DNA of 64,000 nucleotides from Mariniphaga sp041684965 (GCA_041684965.1 JAWLGR010000023.1:9174-73173); one strand, 5' to 3'; counted from the stretch's first letter, positions 54,651 through 63,001 are shown. A program made the numbers and translations. Notes: a model not told the origin generated them from the sequence alone.

Positions 54651-56063
54651 ATGAGTAGAATTTTAATTATCTATATATTATTGACAGCAAGTGGATTGGT
54701 ATCACATTCTCAGAACTTTGTAAAGAATTCTGAGAAAAAAAACTATGGATCGGATTCTAAGAATTTTCAATCTATGACTTTAAATGGAGCATGGTGTTGG
54801 TTCTCCGATCCTCGCGCTGTTTTTTATGAGGGGATTCATAAAAGAACTTATGCAGGATGGATAGATAATTTTGGGAATGTGAGTATTGGCTATTACGATC
54901 ATGAAACTCAGGAAATCAATACATTTATTCTATATGAAACTCTGGAGATTGATGATCACAACAACCCATCGATTCTTTTTGACGAAAATGGGAGGTTGCT
55001 GGTATTTTTTAACATGCATATGCAAGGTGTTCAACCTTTGTTTCTTATAAAATCTACAGAACCTGAAAATATCAACAGCTGGGGTGATGTAAAAAAGTTG
55101 TATCTCAATGATCCTGCACTGGAAACAATGGGAAGCATGAACCATACTTATACAAATCCGGTGAAATTGTCGGGTGAAAATGGACGGATTTATCTTTTCT
55201 GGCGTGGGGTAGACGGGAAGCCCAGCTATTCCTATTCTGATGATAATGGAAAATTATGGTCGACAGGAAAAATTTTCTTTATGCCTGAAAGAATTTATAA
55301 CTTTCGACGACCCTATGTAAAAATTTATTCGGATGGCATTAAACGGATTCATTTTACTCTAACCGATGGTCATCCGTTAAAGGAGTCTGAAAACAACATC
55401 TATTATTTTTATTACGAAAGAGGTTCCTTTTTTAAAGCCGATGGAACAAAAATTAAGGATATGCACGATGTGCCAATACTTCCTTCAGAAGCTGATTTGG
55501 TTTATCATGCCGCGAAAGATGCTTATAAAGCCCGTGCATGGAATTGGGATATCGGTCAAACAAAAAAAGGGAATCCGGTAATTGTTTATTCTAAATATCC
55601 TTCTCAGGCTGAACATGTTTATTGTTATGTTGTATGGGATAATAAAACCTGGAAGAATTTTGACCTGGTGAATTCCGGAAGCTGGTTTCCAGAGACAATA
55701 GAAGGTGCTGTTGAAACAGAACCTTATTATTCTGGAGGAATAAGTATAGACCATGAAGCTCCAAATGTTCTTTATCTTTCGGTTGAAAGAGATTCTGTTT
55801 TTGAAATAGAAAAGTGGGTTGGTAAAAATAAGGGGAAGACCTGGCGGATAGAAAAGATCACGTCAGGCTCTTCAAAAAATAATGTGCGTCCTTTTGCTGT
55901 GAGAGGAGCCGGCAAAAATAATCCGATTCAGGTCATGTGGATGGAAAATACAAAATACATTCATTTTGCCTTTGGTTCAACATTAAAGAAAGCCGGAGGG
56001 GGATATTCTGATCGATTCCATACTGCTATAAAAACAAATAGATTAATCAAAAACAGTGATTAA
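54651..56063 (+). CDS. BNR_4-type secreted protein, possible ulvan-lyase-like (PL25) enzyme
   Basis: 470 aa with a signal peptide (residues 1-20). BNR-type beta-propeller: WCWFSDPRAVFYEG (48-61), DDHNNPSILF, SYSDDNGKLWS, IDHEAPNVLYLS. Ulvan lyases of family PL25 use two His 20 residues apart plus a Tyr and an Arg; here H103 and H123 are 20 apart, Y167 and R185 follow, matching remembered residues (H123/H143/Y188/R204 of a PL25 enzyme) within one or two positions. That is memory, not alignment. It would cleave a sulfated algal polysaccharide outside the cell, but could be a binding propeller. Stands alone before an AT-rich region. Confidence 0.6.
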   Translation: MSRILIIYILLTASGLVSHSQNFVKNSEKKNYGSDSKNFQSMTLNGAWCWFSDPRAVFYEGIHKRTYAGWIDNFGNVSIGYYDHETQEINTFILYETLEIDDHNNPSILFDENGRLLVFFNMHMQGVQPLFLIKSTEPENINSWGDVKKLYLNDPALETMGSMNHTYTNPVKLSGENGRIYLFWRGVDGKPSYSYSDDNGKLWSTGKIFFMPERIYNFRRPYVKIYSDGIKRIHFTLTDGHPLKESENNIYYFYYERGSFFKADGTKIKDMHDVPILPSEADLVYHAAKDAYKARAWNWDIGQTKKGNPVIVYSKYPSQAEHVYCYVVWDNKTWKNFDLVNSGSWFPETIEGAVETEPYYSGGISIDHEAPNVLYLSVERDSVFEIEKWVGKNKGKTWRIEKITSGSSKNNVRPFAVRGAGKNNPIQVMWMENTKYIHFAFGSTLKKAGGGYSDRFHTAIKTNRLIKNSD

Positions 56064-56600
56064 AAAAGGTCAACTGAAATATCATGAGGCAATTATGCTC
56101 ATGTTAACTTTGGTTCAGAATGTTAGAATCAAGTAGGGTCTTTATTAAGAGTTGACCTGCCAGGGCTCGAACTTATTTCTTATTAAGCTTAAAATCAATT
56201 TCTTATATCAGCCAAATTTCTATAGGTCTCGAATTTGACACCTTTTGTACATTTTCTTTTAAAGAACTTTATGGAATAAAAATAGGAGAAAATTCTGAGA
56301 ATAAATGATAGTTTGGAAGATATTTTTTGCAGAAGTAGGCTTTTAAAAATTACAATATGAAGATGAATAATGGGGTGTGCTCAATATGGCTATTTTCCCA
56401 ATTTTCACGAAACCTCCAATAACTTACCTCATATAATATACTATAGCTTTAAAGGTACATTTTACTTTTATTTAAACACATGACACTCCATAAAAAATTG
56501 TAAAAAACCTTCATGTTTTAATAAAAAACCAGTTTTGTGGATTAGTTTTACTGAGGCCGAAAATTGTGGTATTATAAATATAGCTTTATATGAGATGATT
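56064..56600. other. AT-rich intergenic region with a tRNA 3'-end-like fragment
   Basis: No gene was recognised upstream of the ATG at 56601. At 56151-56173 the minus strand reads AGTTCGAGCCCTGGCAGGTC (plus AAC), which fits a T loop (GTTCGAGC), a T-stem 3' strand and a tRNA acceptor 3' strand, most like a tRNA-Lys but one nucleotide short. No 5' half is present, so it is at most a scar. No second copy was found in the window. Confidence 0.4.
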
Positions 56601-57650
56601 ATGGGAAGTTACATTGAAACCATTCTTATTGCTTTCTCCTCGATGGATATTGATGCTCTTCGTCTTCATCTGAAGGATTATAACTATCAGGATGCCACCA
56701 AAGAGGTTTTCCTTATTCAGTTGGAAAAAGTATTTCTGAATTTTAAAAATGCTGGAGATACAGAATTATTAAGGTATGAAGGTGAATGTAATGGCAAATC
56801 CTGCCCGAATTTTGGGAAAAGTGGTTATCGCTTTGTTGGTAATAACTCCATGCGCTATTTAGACCTGATATTTGATATTGAAGGTGGCGATATTATTGAT
56901 ATTTACAGCTGTGCAAAATTCAAATCAGATAAAAAGATTAAAAATCTGAAATACAAGAAACATTTAAATATTCCGGTAGATGAAAGGAATTCATTTACTA
57001 AAACTCCTGAATATCTGGCTAAATTGAATGCTGCTACTACTGCATGGAATGAAATAGTAAAAGCACCTCCACGATTGGTTAGTTTTGAAGAACTGTGCTA
57101 CTGGGTGGACAAACATGCTGTAGCCTACGATATGTTTGAGGATAACGAACCTTTTGACAACCCTATGAAGTGGTCTCCTTTCTTATTGATTTATCCTGAG
57201 CTTCATGGGTTTAAAGAGTATTTATTGCAGAATATTGATGTAATAAAGGAAGCAAATACTTTAATTGAGGCTATTCAGACAGAAAAGCAATTATTGGAGT
57301 GGCTGGTAAAGTATGAAGATGTAGGTAACTTTGCTCCACAAGGGTTAAAAACTTCATTTCGGGAGAAAGATGGCCATTATTGGTGGAACTATTTCAACCC
57401 TATCTATTTTCAGGATGAGGTATTCACTCAGGCAATTCGTTTTCTTCAATTTTTTCAGCCAAAGCATGAAGAGATGTTGGAAAAGTTTACAACCTACACC
57501 AGTGAAGAAACTTCCAACCTATACAACATGTGCGATTCTAAAGAAGACACAGCACAGCTTTATAGCCTGAATTTTCATTTGGAAAATAGAAAGAATTTGG
57601 AAGCTATGGGTGTGCATGTTCCCTTTCATATAAATAATACATCTGGTTAA
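56601..57650 (+). CDS. Protein of unknown function in the polymerase-like island
   Basis: 349 aa from the Met at 56601 (MGSYIETILIAF); the frame is open to 56535, with an unusual Trp/Cys-containing lead. No signal peptide. A conserved-looking N-terminal module has C-x4-C (GECNGKSCPNFGKSGY) followed by a strand DLIFDIEGGDIIDIYSC. The rest is helical with aromatic residues. The 2 Cys pairs may bind a metal. Lower GC than the neighbours. It is 132 bp upstream of the polymerase-like gene and on the same strand, so the two may belong together. Family not recognised. Confidence 0.6.
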   Translation: MGSYIETILIAFSSMDIDALRLHLKDYNYQDATKEVFLIQLEKVFLNFKNAGDTELLRYEGECNGKSCPNFGKSGYRFVGNNSMRYLDLIFDIEGGDIIDIYSCAKFKSDKKIKNLKYKKHLNIPVDERNSFTKTPEYLAKLNAATTAWNEIVKAPPRLVSFEELCYWVDKHAVAYDMFEDNEPFDNPMKWSPFLLIYPELHGFKEYLLQNIDVIKEANTLIEAIQTEKQLLEWLVKYEDVGNFAPQGLKTSFREKDGHYWWNYFNPIYFQDEVFTQAIRFLQFFQPKHEEMLEKFTTYTSEETSNLYNMCDSKEDTAQLYSLNFHLENRKNLEAMGVHVPFHINNTSG

Positions 57651-57696
57651 ACACTTTTTAAAAATTAACAAACTTTGTTTTTTGCTGTTTGTTTCT

Positions 57697-57771
57697 AATC
57701 AACTTCATACCTTTTCTTCAACTATTTTAATTAATTTGACCTTCGTTCATTTATTTTTAACAAAGTTGATT
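57697..57771. repeat. 9-bp inverted repeat AATCAACTT / AAGTTGATT before the polymerase-like gene
   Basis: Perfect arms at 57697-57705 and 57763-57771, 57 bp apart, just upstream of the 454-aa gene start (57783). The same leader contains AACAAACTTTGTT and TTAACAAAGTTGATT. It may be a regulatory operator or origin-like sequence; the AT-rich context raises the chance of coincidence. Confidence 0.35.
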
Positions 57772-57782
57772 ATTTTCCCTCC

Positions 57783-59147
57783 ATGAAATCTGAATTGTTC
57801 TGGGAGATACCAATTAGCGTTGATGTGGAAGGATTTTTAAAAAAGTATCCGCCACCATTCAAATATAAAATAGATTATTTCTATTATATCGTTGATTATC
57901 TTGTCAGGGGAATGGATATGGAGGATTTGGATGATAATGCAGGATATGTAAACCTGAATGCAAAAAAGCTTCAGAAGGTGAATCATGTATACAAAAAGTA
58001 TCTGAATCATCTTCTACAGCACAAGTTCCTTCGCACAGATATGAAATATGTGGTTGGGAAAAAGTCAAAAGGTTATCTCATTAACCGATATACTGACAGC
58101 ACAACGTTTGCCTTTAAAAAAATCCCAATTACCGATTTTGTTATTCATAAAAAGAAAAGAAGGGAAATAAATGAACTCGCTGCTGTTACGGAAGCAACAA
58201 AAAGGGAATATCCATATTTGACCAAGTGGTTCGACGGGCTTAGTATAGACAGATACAGTGCTCTTGAAGAATTGGAAAGGATATTTCCCATAAAAAGCAC
58301 AGGAATCAGGGGAACACAAAAAGGTAAAGCAAGTAATTTGGCCAAGAGGTATAAAGCGCTGATGGCAATTAATAAAATTAAAGACAAGAAATTTTATTAT
58401 AATATTGACGAGAACGTTGGAAGGTTCCACAGCAACCTCACAAACCTCAAGAAGGAATTACGAAATTACATCACCTACCAGGGACAGAAATTAGTAAACA
58501 TAGACATAAAGAATTCACAGCCATTATTCAGCACCCTGCTGCTCAATAAGGAATTTTACAGCCCGGATACCCTTTATAATATTTCTTCTATTCCAAACTA
58601 TCAATCTCTCCTTTCCAACTCCTATCATTCCTATTCATCTTATATCATTATGGTAGTAAAAAGTCTGGATAAGACTTATTATCAAGACATTAATGATTAT
58701 ATCAAATATGTAAATTCAGGAAGCTTTTATGAACAAATATTTGGTATAATGTACCCTGATCAACAGTTTGATAAAGCAAAAGCCAAAACCATGATGTTCA
58801 TGATATATTTTTCCCGGAACAATTACATGGGACAGCCTAAAGCTGAGCCAAAGAAGAGATTTAAGAAACTATTTCCCCGGACATATGAGGTATTCAGACT
58901 ACTGAAATTGTGCGATTACACAGCTTTATCACGTATTCTACAAAGAATCGAGAGCAATGTAATCATTCAAAATGTGGTTCCCCGAATCTCCCGTGAAAGA
59001 CCTGATCTCCCCATTTTCACTATACATGACTCAATAGTAACAACAGTTGGAAACGAAAATTATGTAGCTGACATTATACAGCAGGAAATTCTCCGTATAA
59101 CTGGATTAGAAGCTAAATTGGGAATGGAATACTGGGATCACATATAA
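57783..59147 (+). CDS. Family-A polymerase-like protein of a mobile-type island
   Basis: 454 aa. The C-terminal 240 residues carry motifs in the order of DNA polymerase I/T7-type polymerases: GRFHSNLTNLKKELR (213-227), motif A DIKNSQP (241-247, catalytic-type Asp), a basic motif-B-like KAKAKTMMFMIYF (331-343), and motif C IHDSI (414-418). ESNVIIQNVV (390-399) fits the segment between motifs B and C. An N-terminal helical, Lys-rich region (1-170) may be a DNA-binding/primase-like part. The motif order supports a polymerase or primase-polymerase role, but most of the family-A fingers are missing, so it may act otherwise. It lies between two unknown genes in an AT-rich block. Confidence 0.6.
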   Translation: MKSELFWEIPISVDVEGFLKKYPPPFKYKIDYFYYIVDYLVRGMDMEDLDDNAGYVNLNAKKLQKVNHVYKKYLNHLLQHKFLRTDMKYVVGKKSKGYLINRYTDSTTFAFKKIPITDFVIHKKKRREINELAAVTEATKREYPYLTKWFDGLSIDRYSALEELERIFPIKSTGIRGTQKGKASNLAKRYKALMAINKIKDKKFYYNIDENVGRFHSNLTNLKKELRNYITYQGQKLVNIDIKNSQPLFSTLLLNKEFYSPDTLYNISSIPNYQSLLSNSYHSYSSYIIMVVKSLDKTYYQDINDYIKYVNSGSFYEQIFGIMYPDQQFDKAKAKTMMFMIYFSRNNYMGQPKAEPKKRFKKLFPRTYEVFRLLKLCDYTALSRILQRIESNVIIQNVVPRISRERPDLPIFTIHDSIVTTVGNENYVADIIQQEILRITGLEAKLGMEYWDHI

Positions 59148-59185
59148 GACAAAATAATTTTTTTTATTTTTTTCAATAAAGCTTC

Positions 59186-59223
59186 CTATACCCCCATAAG
59201 GTAAACCAATCGGCTATACCCCC
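59186..59223. repeat. Two direct repeats CTATACCCCC, 28 bp apart
   Basis: Perfect 10-mers at 59186-59195 and 59214-59223, with a related TTTCCCCTATAA at about 59233. They lie between the polymerase-like gene and the 129-aa gene, together with a GGGG-CTAT-CCCC hairpin (59342-59353). The region is unusually C-rich on one strand. Confidence 0.45.
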
Positions 59224-59396
59224 TATCATCATTTCCCCTATAAATTATTTTACACCTGAATAACATTCCGAAAAAACATTTTACGCGAAGGAATATGTTG
59301 TCCACTCCACATCGCAACCCCCCGCAACGCTCAAGGACTCTGGGGCTATCCCCGGTTCTCAAATTCTAAATATTAACTTTTTAAAAATTAAAAATT

Positions 59397-59786
59397 ATGG
59401 TAACTATTGTTGATTACGCATTGAGAAATGCAAAGGAAGATGGGCGTCCATTTACAGTGCTCGTTTTACGAGGTGGTTTATCCCTTGTACAGTCAAAACA
59501 ATCAGGTAATTTCTATGCCACCGTTAAGCAGTGTAGTATACCAAGCACTTTTGACGAAGAAACTGCTAAAGGGTTCATTGGTGAAAAACTTCCGGGTAGT
59601 GTTCAGCGCATGAGTTGCGACACTTACGATTGGACCAACAAGGAAACTGGTGAGGTCATTGAACTTTCTCATCGCTGGGTTTATGTGCCTGAAGGTGCAA
59701 CCCTGGAAGAAGCAATTTACGAAGGGGAACCCGAAGTTGCACTTGCTGACAAAAAGTCCAATGTGAGATTACAGCCAACATTGTAA
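59397..59786 (+). CDS. Small protein of unknown function in the polymerase-like island
   Basis: 129 aa, no signal peptide. N-terminus MVTIVDYALRNAKEDGRPFTVLVLRGG, then two strands with aromatic residues (NFYATVKQ), a Cys/Asp/Trp-containing turn (MSCDTYDWTNKETG), a further strand HRWVYVPEG, and an acidic C-terminus. The overall pattern resembles small OB-fold or accessory replication proteins, but I cannot assign a family. Encoded 249 bp downstream of the polymerase-like gene and followed by a hairpin terminator. Confidence 0.6.
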   Translation: MVTIVDYALRNAKEDGRPFTVLVLRGGLSLVQSKQSGNFYATVKQCSIPSTFDEETAKGFIGEKLPGSVQRMSCDTYDWTNKETGEVIELSHRWVYVPEGATLEEAIYEGEPEVALADKKSNVRLQPTL

Positions 59787-59798
59787 CAGGCTGTTTAT

Positions 59799-59826
59799 AA
59801 AGGGCATTCAGGAATGAGTGCTCTTT
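59799..59826 (+). terminator. Hairpin terminator of the 129-aa gene
   Basis: A 12-bp stem, AAAGGGCATTCA (59799-59810) with TGAGTGCTCTTT (59815-59826), loop GGAA, with two G-U wobbles; it ends in an AT-rich TTTATATATAAA tail. It lies 13 bp past the stop codon at 59786. Confidence 0.6.
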
Positions 59827-60083
59827 ATATATAAATACATCATATACATCTTATACACTCAGCTCTCTCAAATACAATAAAATTTCTTCTCTGAAAACTT
59901 TATATTTTTCACAGAGATCATCTGCTACTTGCAGCAAAATTAAAATTTTAGAAACACGGATGAAGGCAAGGGCGCATCTACAAAAGCAAAACAGTCAATG
60001 GAGCTTGTATACCCTTGCCTGAGTGATTTGAAGGATAACTGACTGTACGGGAAACTTATTTTGTTCTTCTGAGTTTTTAAAAC

Positions 60084-60251
60084 TCACCGATTTTTCCGGT
60101 TATCGGATATTTGCCATGGAACTACAAAAGCCAGGGGATCACTATCTTTTGGAACAACATATTTGTCATTAATCTCCGGGTAGATAACTTGTTCATTGTT
60201 GTAATTAATACTGGCTGGGGAAATTCTTTTCCTTTTTTTTGATGTTGTCAT
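60084..60251 (-). CDS. Small 55-aa ORF, unknown function
   Basis: ATG at 60251 and TGA at 60084-60086. Deduced sequence starts MTTSKKRKRISPASINYNN, then EQVIYPEINDKYVVPKDSDP, LAFVVPWQISDNRKNR. It has a very basic N-terminal stretch and a hydrophobic-aromatic middle. Composition is more protein-like than random AT-rich DNA would give, and there is no overlapping gene. Expression is not shown; this could be chance. Confidence 0.4.
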   Translation of the reverse strand: MTTSKKRKRISPASINYNNEQVIYPEINDKYVVPKDSDPLAFVVPWQISDNRKNR

Positions 60252-60650
60252 ACTGCATACTGGTTAATTTTAACATTTTTTTTAAACTGATTACTTTGTT
60301 TATAACTGCCGAGCTTGTATTCGGGCTTTTACAGAGCTCTTCAGACTACCAATAGGATTTGTTAGGTGTATATATATAATGACTTAATTGAAATTAAATG
60401 TACAAAATAAACTAATAAAAATTAGTAAAATGCGTAAAAAAATGATCTAAAATTTCACCAAAATAAACAGTAACCGTTTACTGCGTATAGAGCATTGAAG
60501 GTGCTTTAAATCGGCAGCAAGTATTTATGTCCATTTTATTAAAAAAGAGGTCAATTGGGTATGCACGTGAATATAAATTATTCAAGAGCTTTTAAGCATA
60601 TGTTTATCATATTTTTATCGTTAGGTAAACCAAAACAGTCTACCAATTGT

Positions 60651-60658
60651 TAGATTTG
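60651..60658 (+). promoter_or_regulatory. -7 box (TAGATTTG) of the 142-aa lipoprotein gene
   Basis: TAGATTTG matches TAnnTTTG, 22 bp upstream of the ATG at 60681. No clear -33 TTTG was seen 19-21 bp upstream. Confidence 0.4.
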
Positions 60659-60680
60659 TGTATAATTAATTTTAAACATT

Positions 60681-61109
60681 ATGAAAACAAATCAATTCTT
60701 TTCAGGCATGTTCATGGTTGCAGCAATAGTATTTTTTGCTTCATGTGCGCAAACAGTGAAATTTCAGAATTCATCGGTAGTTCCGGCGGCGCAAGGCAAT
60801 GTTAAAGTTAAGCAGGATGATAATAATAACTACAGGATAGTGGTAAGTATAAAAGATCTTGCAGATATTGAGCGGTTGGATCCATCAAAGAAAACCTATG
60901 TGGTATGGATGGAAACAAGGCAGGGGAATACCGAAAACATTGGCCAGTTAAAAAGTAGCAGTAGTATTTTATCAAGCCAGAAAAAAGCTACCCTCGAAAC
61001 TGTTTCCTCATATGAACCCTTGCGGGTTTTTGTAACTGCTGAACATGGAACAAACGTGCGATATCCAGATAACCAGGTAATTTTATCTACTGAAACATTT
61101 AATCCCTAA
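60681..61109 (+). CDS. Lipoprotein of unknown function, RskA-like stress domain
   Basis: 142 aa with a lipoprotein signal (MKTNQFF...IVFFASC, Cys22). The mature part has a beta-rich domain with KTYVVWMETRQGNTENIGQLKSS near 75, similar in pattern to the extracytoplasmic anti-sigma-K (RskA) domain, but no anti-sigma helix or zinc motif. It opens the accessory stress-like cluster. Function unknown. Confidence 0.55.
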   Translation: MKTNQFFSGMFMVAAIVFFASCAQTVKFQNSSVVPAAQGNVKVKQDDNNNYRIVVSIKDLADIERLDPSKKTYVVWMETRQGNTENIGQLKSSSSILSSQKKATLETVSSYEPLRVFVTAEHGTNVRYPDNQVILSTETFNP

Positions 61110-61562
61110 AATGAAATAACCGGGATTTTCTAAAAATAATATCATTACTAATCAAAATTATTTTTTGGAAATACGCTTGGTAAATATTTGAATTTTTAAA
61201 AAGATTTTTTTTTGTCTTGAGTAGGTGTAATTTGCTGAAAAAGAAACAATGAAACCATTTTTGACTTAACTTTGATTGATTAACTTAATAGAGTTGAATA
61301 ATTTTCACTTTTAAAGCGGCGGAATCCGAAAAGCTTAAAGATAACTATTGAATTAAGTGCCATTTTCATTAACAATCTTTTTATCTTTCATAATTGGAAT
61401 TTTGCCGTTTGGCGATTTTCATTGTAAGAAAAAAGAATAAAAAAGAATAAAGAAGTTGATGATTTGAAATAAGCAGAAACTTAATCTGATATAAAAGAGA
61501 ACATTGCATTATTGAATAATTGTGTTATTAACTGAATTGAATAATTTTTAAATGCTAATATT
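61110..61562. other. 453-bp AT-rich region
   Basis: No gene found. It contains several TTGAATAATT direct repeats (e.g. near 61293, 61512 and 61540) in a highly AT-rich context. Their function is unknown. Confidence 0.4.
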
Positions 61563-61847
61563 ATGAGTACGAAAAGTACAAAAGAAGAAGTAAAAAGACA
61601 GATCGATGAAATGGACGACCAGATTGGTATTTGGGAAGCCAAAGCTGAAAGCGCAAAAGCAAAAGCCAAAGTAGAATACAAAGAGAAACTTGCCGATTTG
61701 AAGGCTAAAAGAAATGAAGTTAAGGCAAAGTATGACGAACTGACTGATGCTGTAGAGGACAAACGGGAAGAATCGAAGAGTATTTTCTCTTCGGCTTCGG
61801 AATCTTTTAAAAAAGGATTTAACAAACTTAAATCTTTGTTTGATTAA
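61563..61847 (+). CDS. Small coiled-coil stress protein (sll1863-like)
   Basis: 94 aa with no signal peptide, nearly all charged and helical: EEVKRQIDEMDDQIGIWEA, then KAKAKVEYKEKLADLKAKRN, EVKAKYDELTD, ending in an amphipathic FKKGFNKLKSLF. It fits the sll1863-family stress-response proteins as I remember them, which are short coiled coils without catalytic function. A strong terminator follows, and the nested-hairpin element and lipoprotein genes come after it. Confidence 0.55.
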   Translation: MSTKSTKEEVKRQIDEMDDQIGIWEAKAESAKAKAKVEYKEKLADLKAKRNEVKAKYDELTDAVEDKREESKSIFSSASESFKKGFNKLKSLFD

Positions 61848-61866
61848 ACAGGAAAAGCAAATTTTG

Positions 61867-61889
61867 CAGGCTACAATTTTTGTAGCCTG
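61867..61889 (+). terminator. Terminator-like hairpin after the coiled-coil gene
   Basis: A perfect 9-bp stem (CAGGCTACA 61867-61875, TGTAGCCTG 61881-61889), loop ATTTT, 20 bp after the stop at 61847. The downstream sequence TAAATATT is AT-rich but not a pure T run. Confidence 0.65.
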
Positions 61890-61903
61890 TAAATATTAAA
61901 AGT

Positions 61904-62053
61904 AAAAAATTTGCTAAAATCGGACTATCCACCACCGGAGGAGGTGGCTTTAACCCCGATTTTTGCTACGCACCGCAAATTTTTTCAACCGCACATGCCT
62001 TTCGGGCAAAGCCCCGCAAGAACATGACCGCACCCAAAGGACGTGGGTTTTTA
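61904..62053 (+). ncRNA. Nested hairpin element with terminator-like end, candidate ncRNA
   Basis: An 82-nt nested fold: outer stem AAAAAATTTGC / GCAAATTTTTT (11 bp, 61904-61914 and 61975-61985), middle stem AAAATCGG / CCGATTTT (8 bp, 61916-61923 and 61956-61963), inner stem CCACCACC / GGAGGTGG (one mismatch, 61929-61936 and 61940-61947). It is followed by a GC-rich stretch with TGCCTTTCGGGCA and GGGCAAAGCCC hairpins and ends with ACCCA-AAGGACG-TGGGT then TTTTT (62033-62053), like a terminator. This could be a structured RNA or a palindromic mobile repeat; there is no ORF. Confidence 0.5.
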
Positions 62054-62121
62054 AGTCATACTAAAACCTTTTACAAAAAAAAACGTATTGTATGTAAAAT
62101 TTCAATTGCTCAATTAAAAAA

Positions 62122-62982
62122 ATGATTATGAGAACGTTAGGTGTATTAATTGCTTTATTTGTCTTAACAGGTTTCTTGGGCTGCAACGACAAAGATGAAA
62201 CGCTTGAACTTCAACAACAAAATCAGGATTTAGCTATTCAATTGGCTAAAAGCGATTCTTTATCGAATGTTTATCGGACAACCATCAAGGACATTGAAGC
62301 GGTCCTTGACAGTATACTGCCAGGAGATAACGCCATGGATCCAACTCCGGCAGGAAGGAAATTAAGAACTAGGCTAACCCAAAAAGTGAATGAAATAAAT
62401 GATTTGTTACTTGAAAAAGAAAAAAATTACAATGCGCTTAATAACAGACTTGTTAAATCAAATACTAAGGTTTCGGAAATGACTGAAAAGATTGTAGAAC
62501 TGAACAGTGAAATCAGGGAAAAAGAAAGTGTCAATATAAATTTACACCAGGACTTAAATAAACTTGAAAAGCAGATTACGAAACAATCATCCCAAATTGA
62601 ATCGATGATTCAGGAAAAGCAAAAATTAAATGAAGCACTCGAAACGAAAACAAATACAATAAACTCAGCCCATTTTATTGCGGGTAGCGAAGATGAATTA
62701 AGAGATAAGGCGATAATTGAAAAAACCGGTGGTTTTCTTGGTATTCTGGGACGAGTGAATACGTTAAATCCGGAACTCGATAAAAATCAATTGCAAATGA
62801 TAAATATAATGGACAAAACGAGCTTTAGCCTGAATGCAGAAAAGAAACAAATTGAATTAATTACGAATCATCATCCTTCAAGTTATGAGCTAAATGTATC
62901 AAGTGCGGGAACATCCTTGCTTACCATCACTGATCCAGCAGAATTCTGGAAAAATTCAAAATACCTTGTCATTTCATATTAA
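62122..62982 (+). CDS. Coiled-coil lipoprotein (Cbp1-like adhesin pattern)
   Basis: 286 aa with a lipoprotein signal (LFVLTGFLGC, Cys21; the start at 62128 is an alternative). A long coiled coil spans residues about 25-185, rich in E/K/N/Q heptads. A short globular C-terminus follows, with GGFLGILGRVNTLNPELDKN and the ending TDPAEFWKNSKYLVISY. The arrangement matches the Cbp1 collagen-binding-like family known to me only by name, so the assignment is weak. Located just upstream of the EncFtn gene. Confidence 0.45.
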   Translation: MIMRTLGVLIALFVLTGFLGCNDKDETLELQQQNQDLAIQLAKSDSLSNVYRTTIKDIEAVLDSILPGDNAMDPTPAGRKLRTRLTQKVNEINDLLLEKEKNYNALNNRLVKSNTKVSEMTEKIVELNSEIREKESVNINLHQDLNKLEKQITKQSSQIESMIQEKQKLNEALETKTNTINSAHFIAGSEDELRDKAIIEKTGGFLGILGRVNTLNPELDKNQLQMINIMDKTSFSLNAEKKQIELITNHHPSSYELNVSSAGTSLLTITDPAEFWKNSKYLVISY

Positions 62983-63001
62983 TCAAAAAACGTATATTAA
63001 C

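Larger units (their letters stand above)
59827..60680. other. 854-bp AT-rich region with one small ORF
   Basis: Apart from the 55-aa ORF at 60084-60251 (minus) and the promoter near 60651, no gene is supported. The stretch 60252-60650 has many stops in all frames. It may hold remnants of a mobile element's end. Confidence 0.4.

Noticed and set aside
56151..56173. Complete tRNA gene
   Set aside because: Only T-arm and acceptor-like bases are present; no anticodon arm, D arm or 5' acceptor strand was found upstream on the minus strand.
61481..61825. 114-aa minus-strand ORF opposite the coiled-coil gene
   Set aside because: Its Ser/Phe/Ala-rich sequence is the antisense of a Lys/Glu coiled coil, and the terminator and codon pattern support the plus-strand gene.
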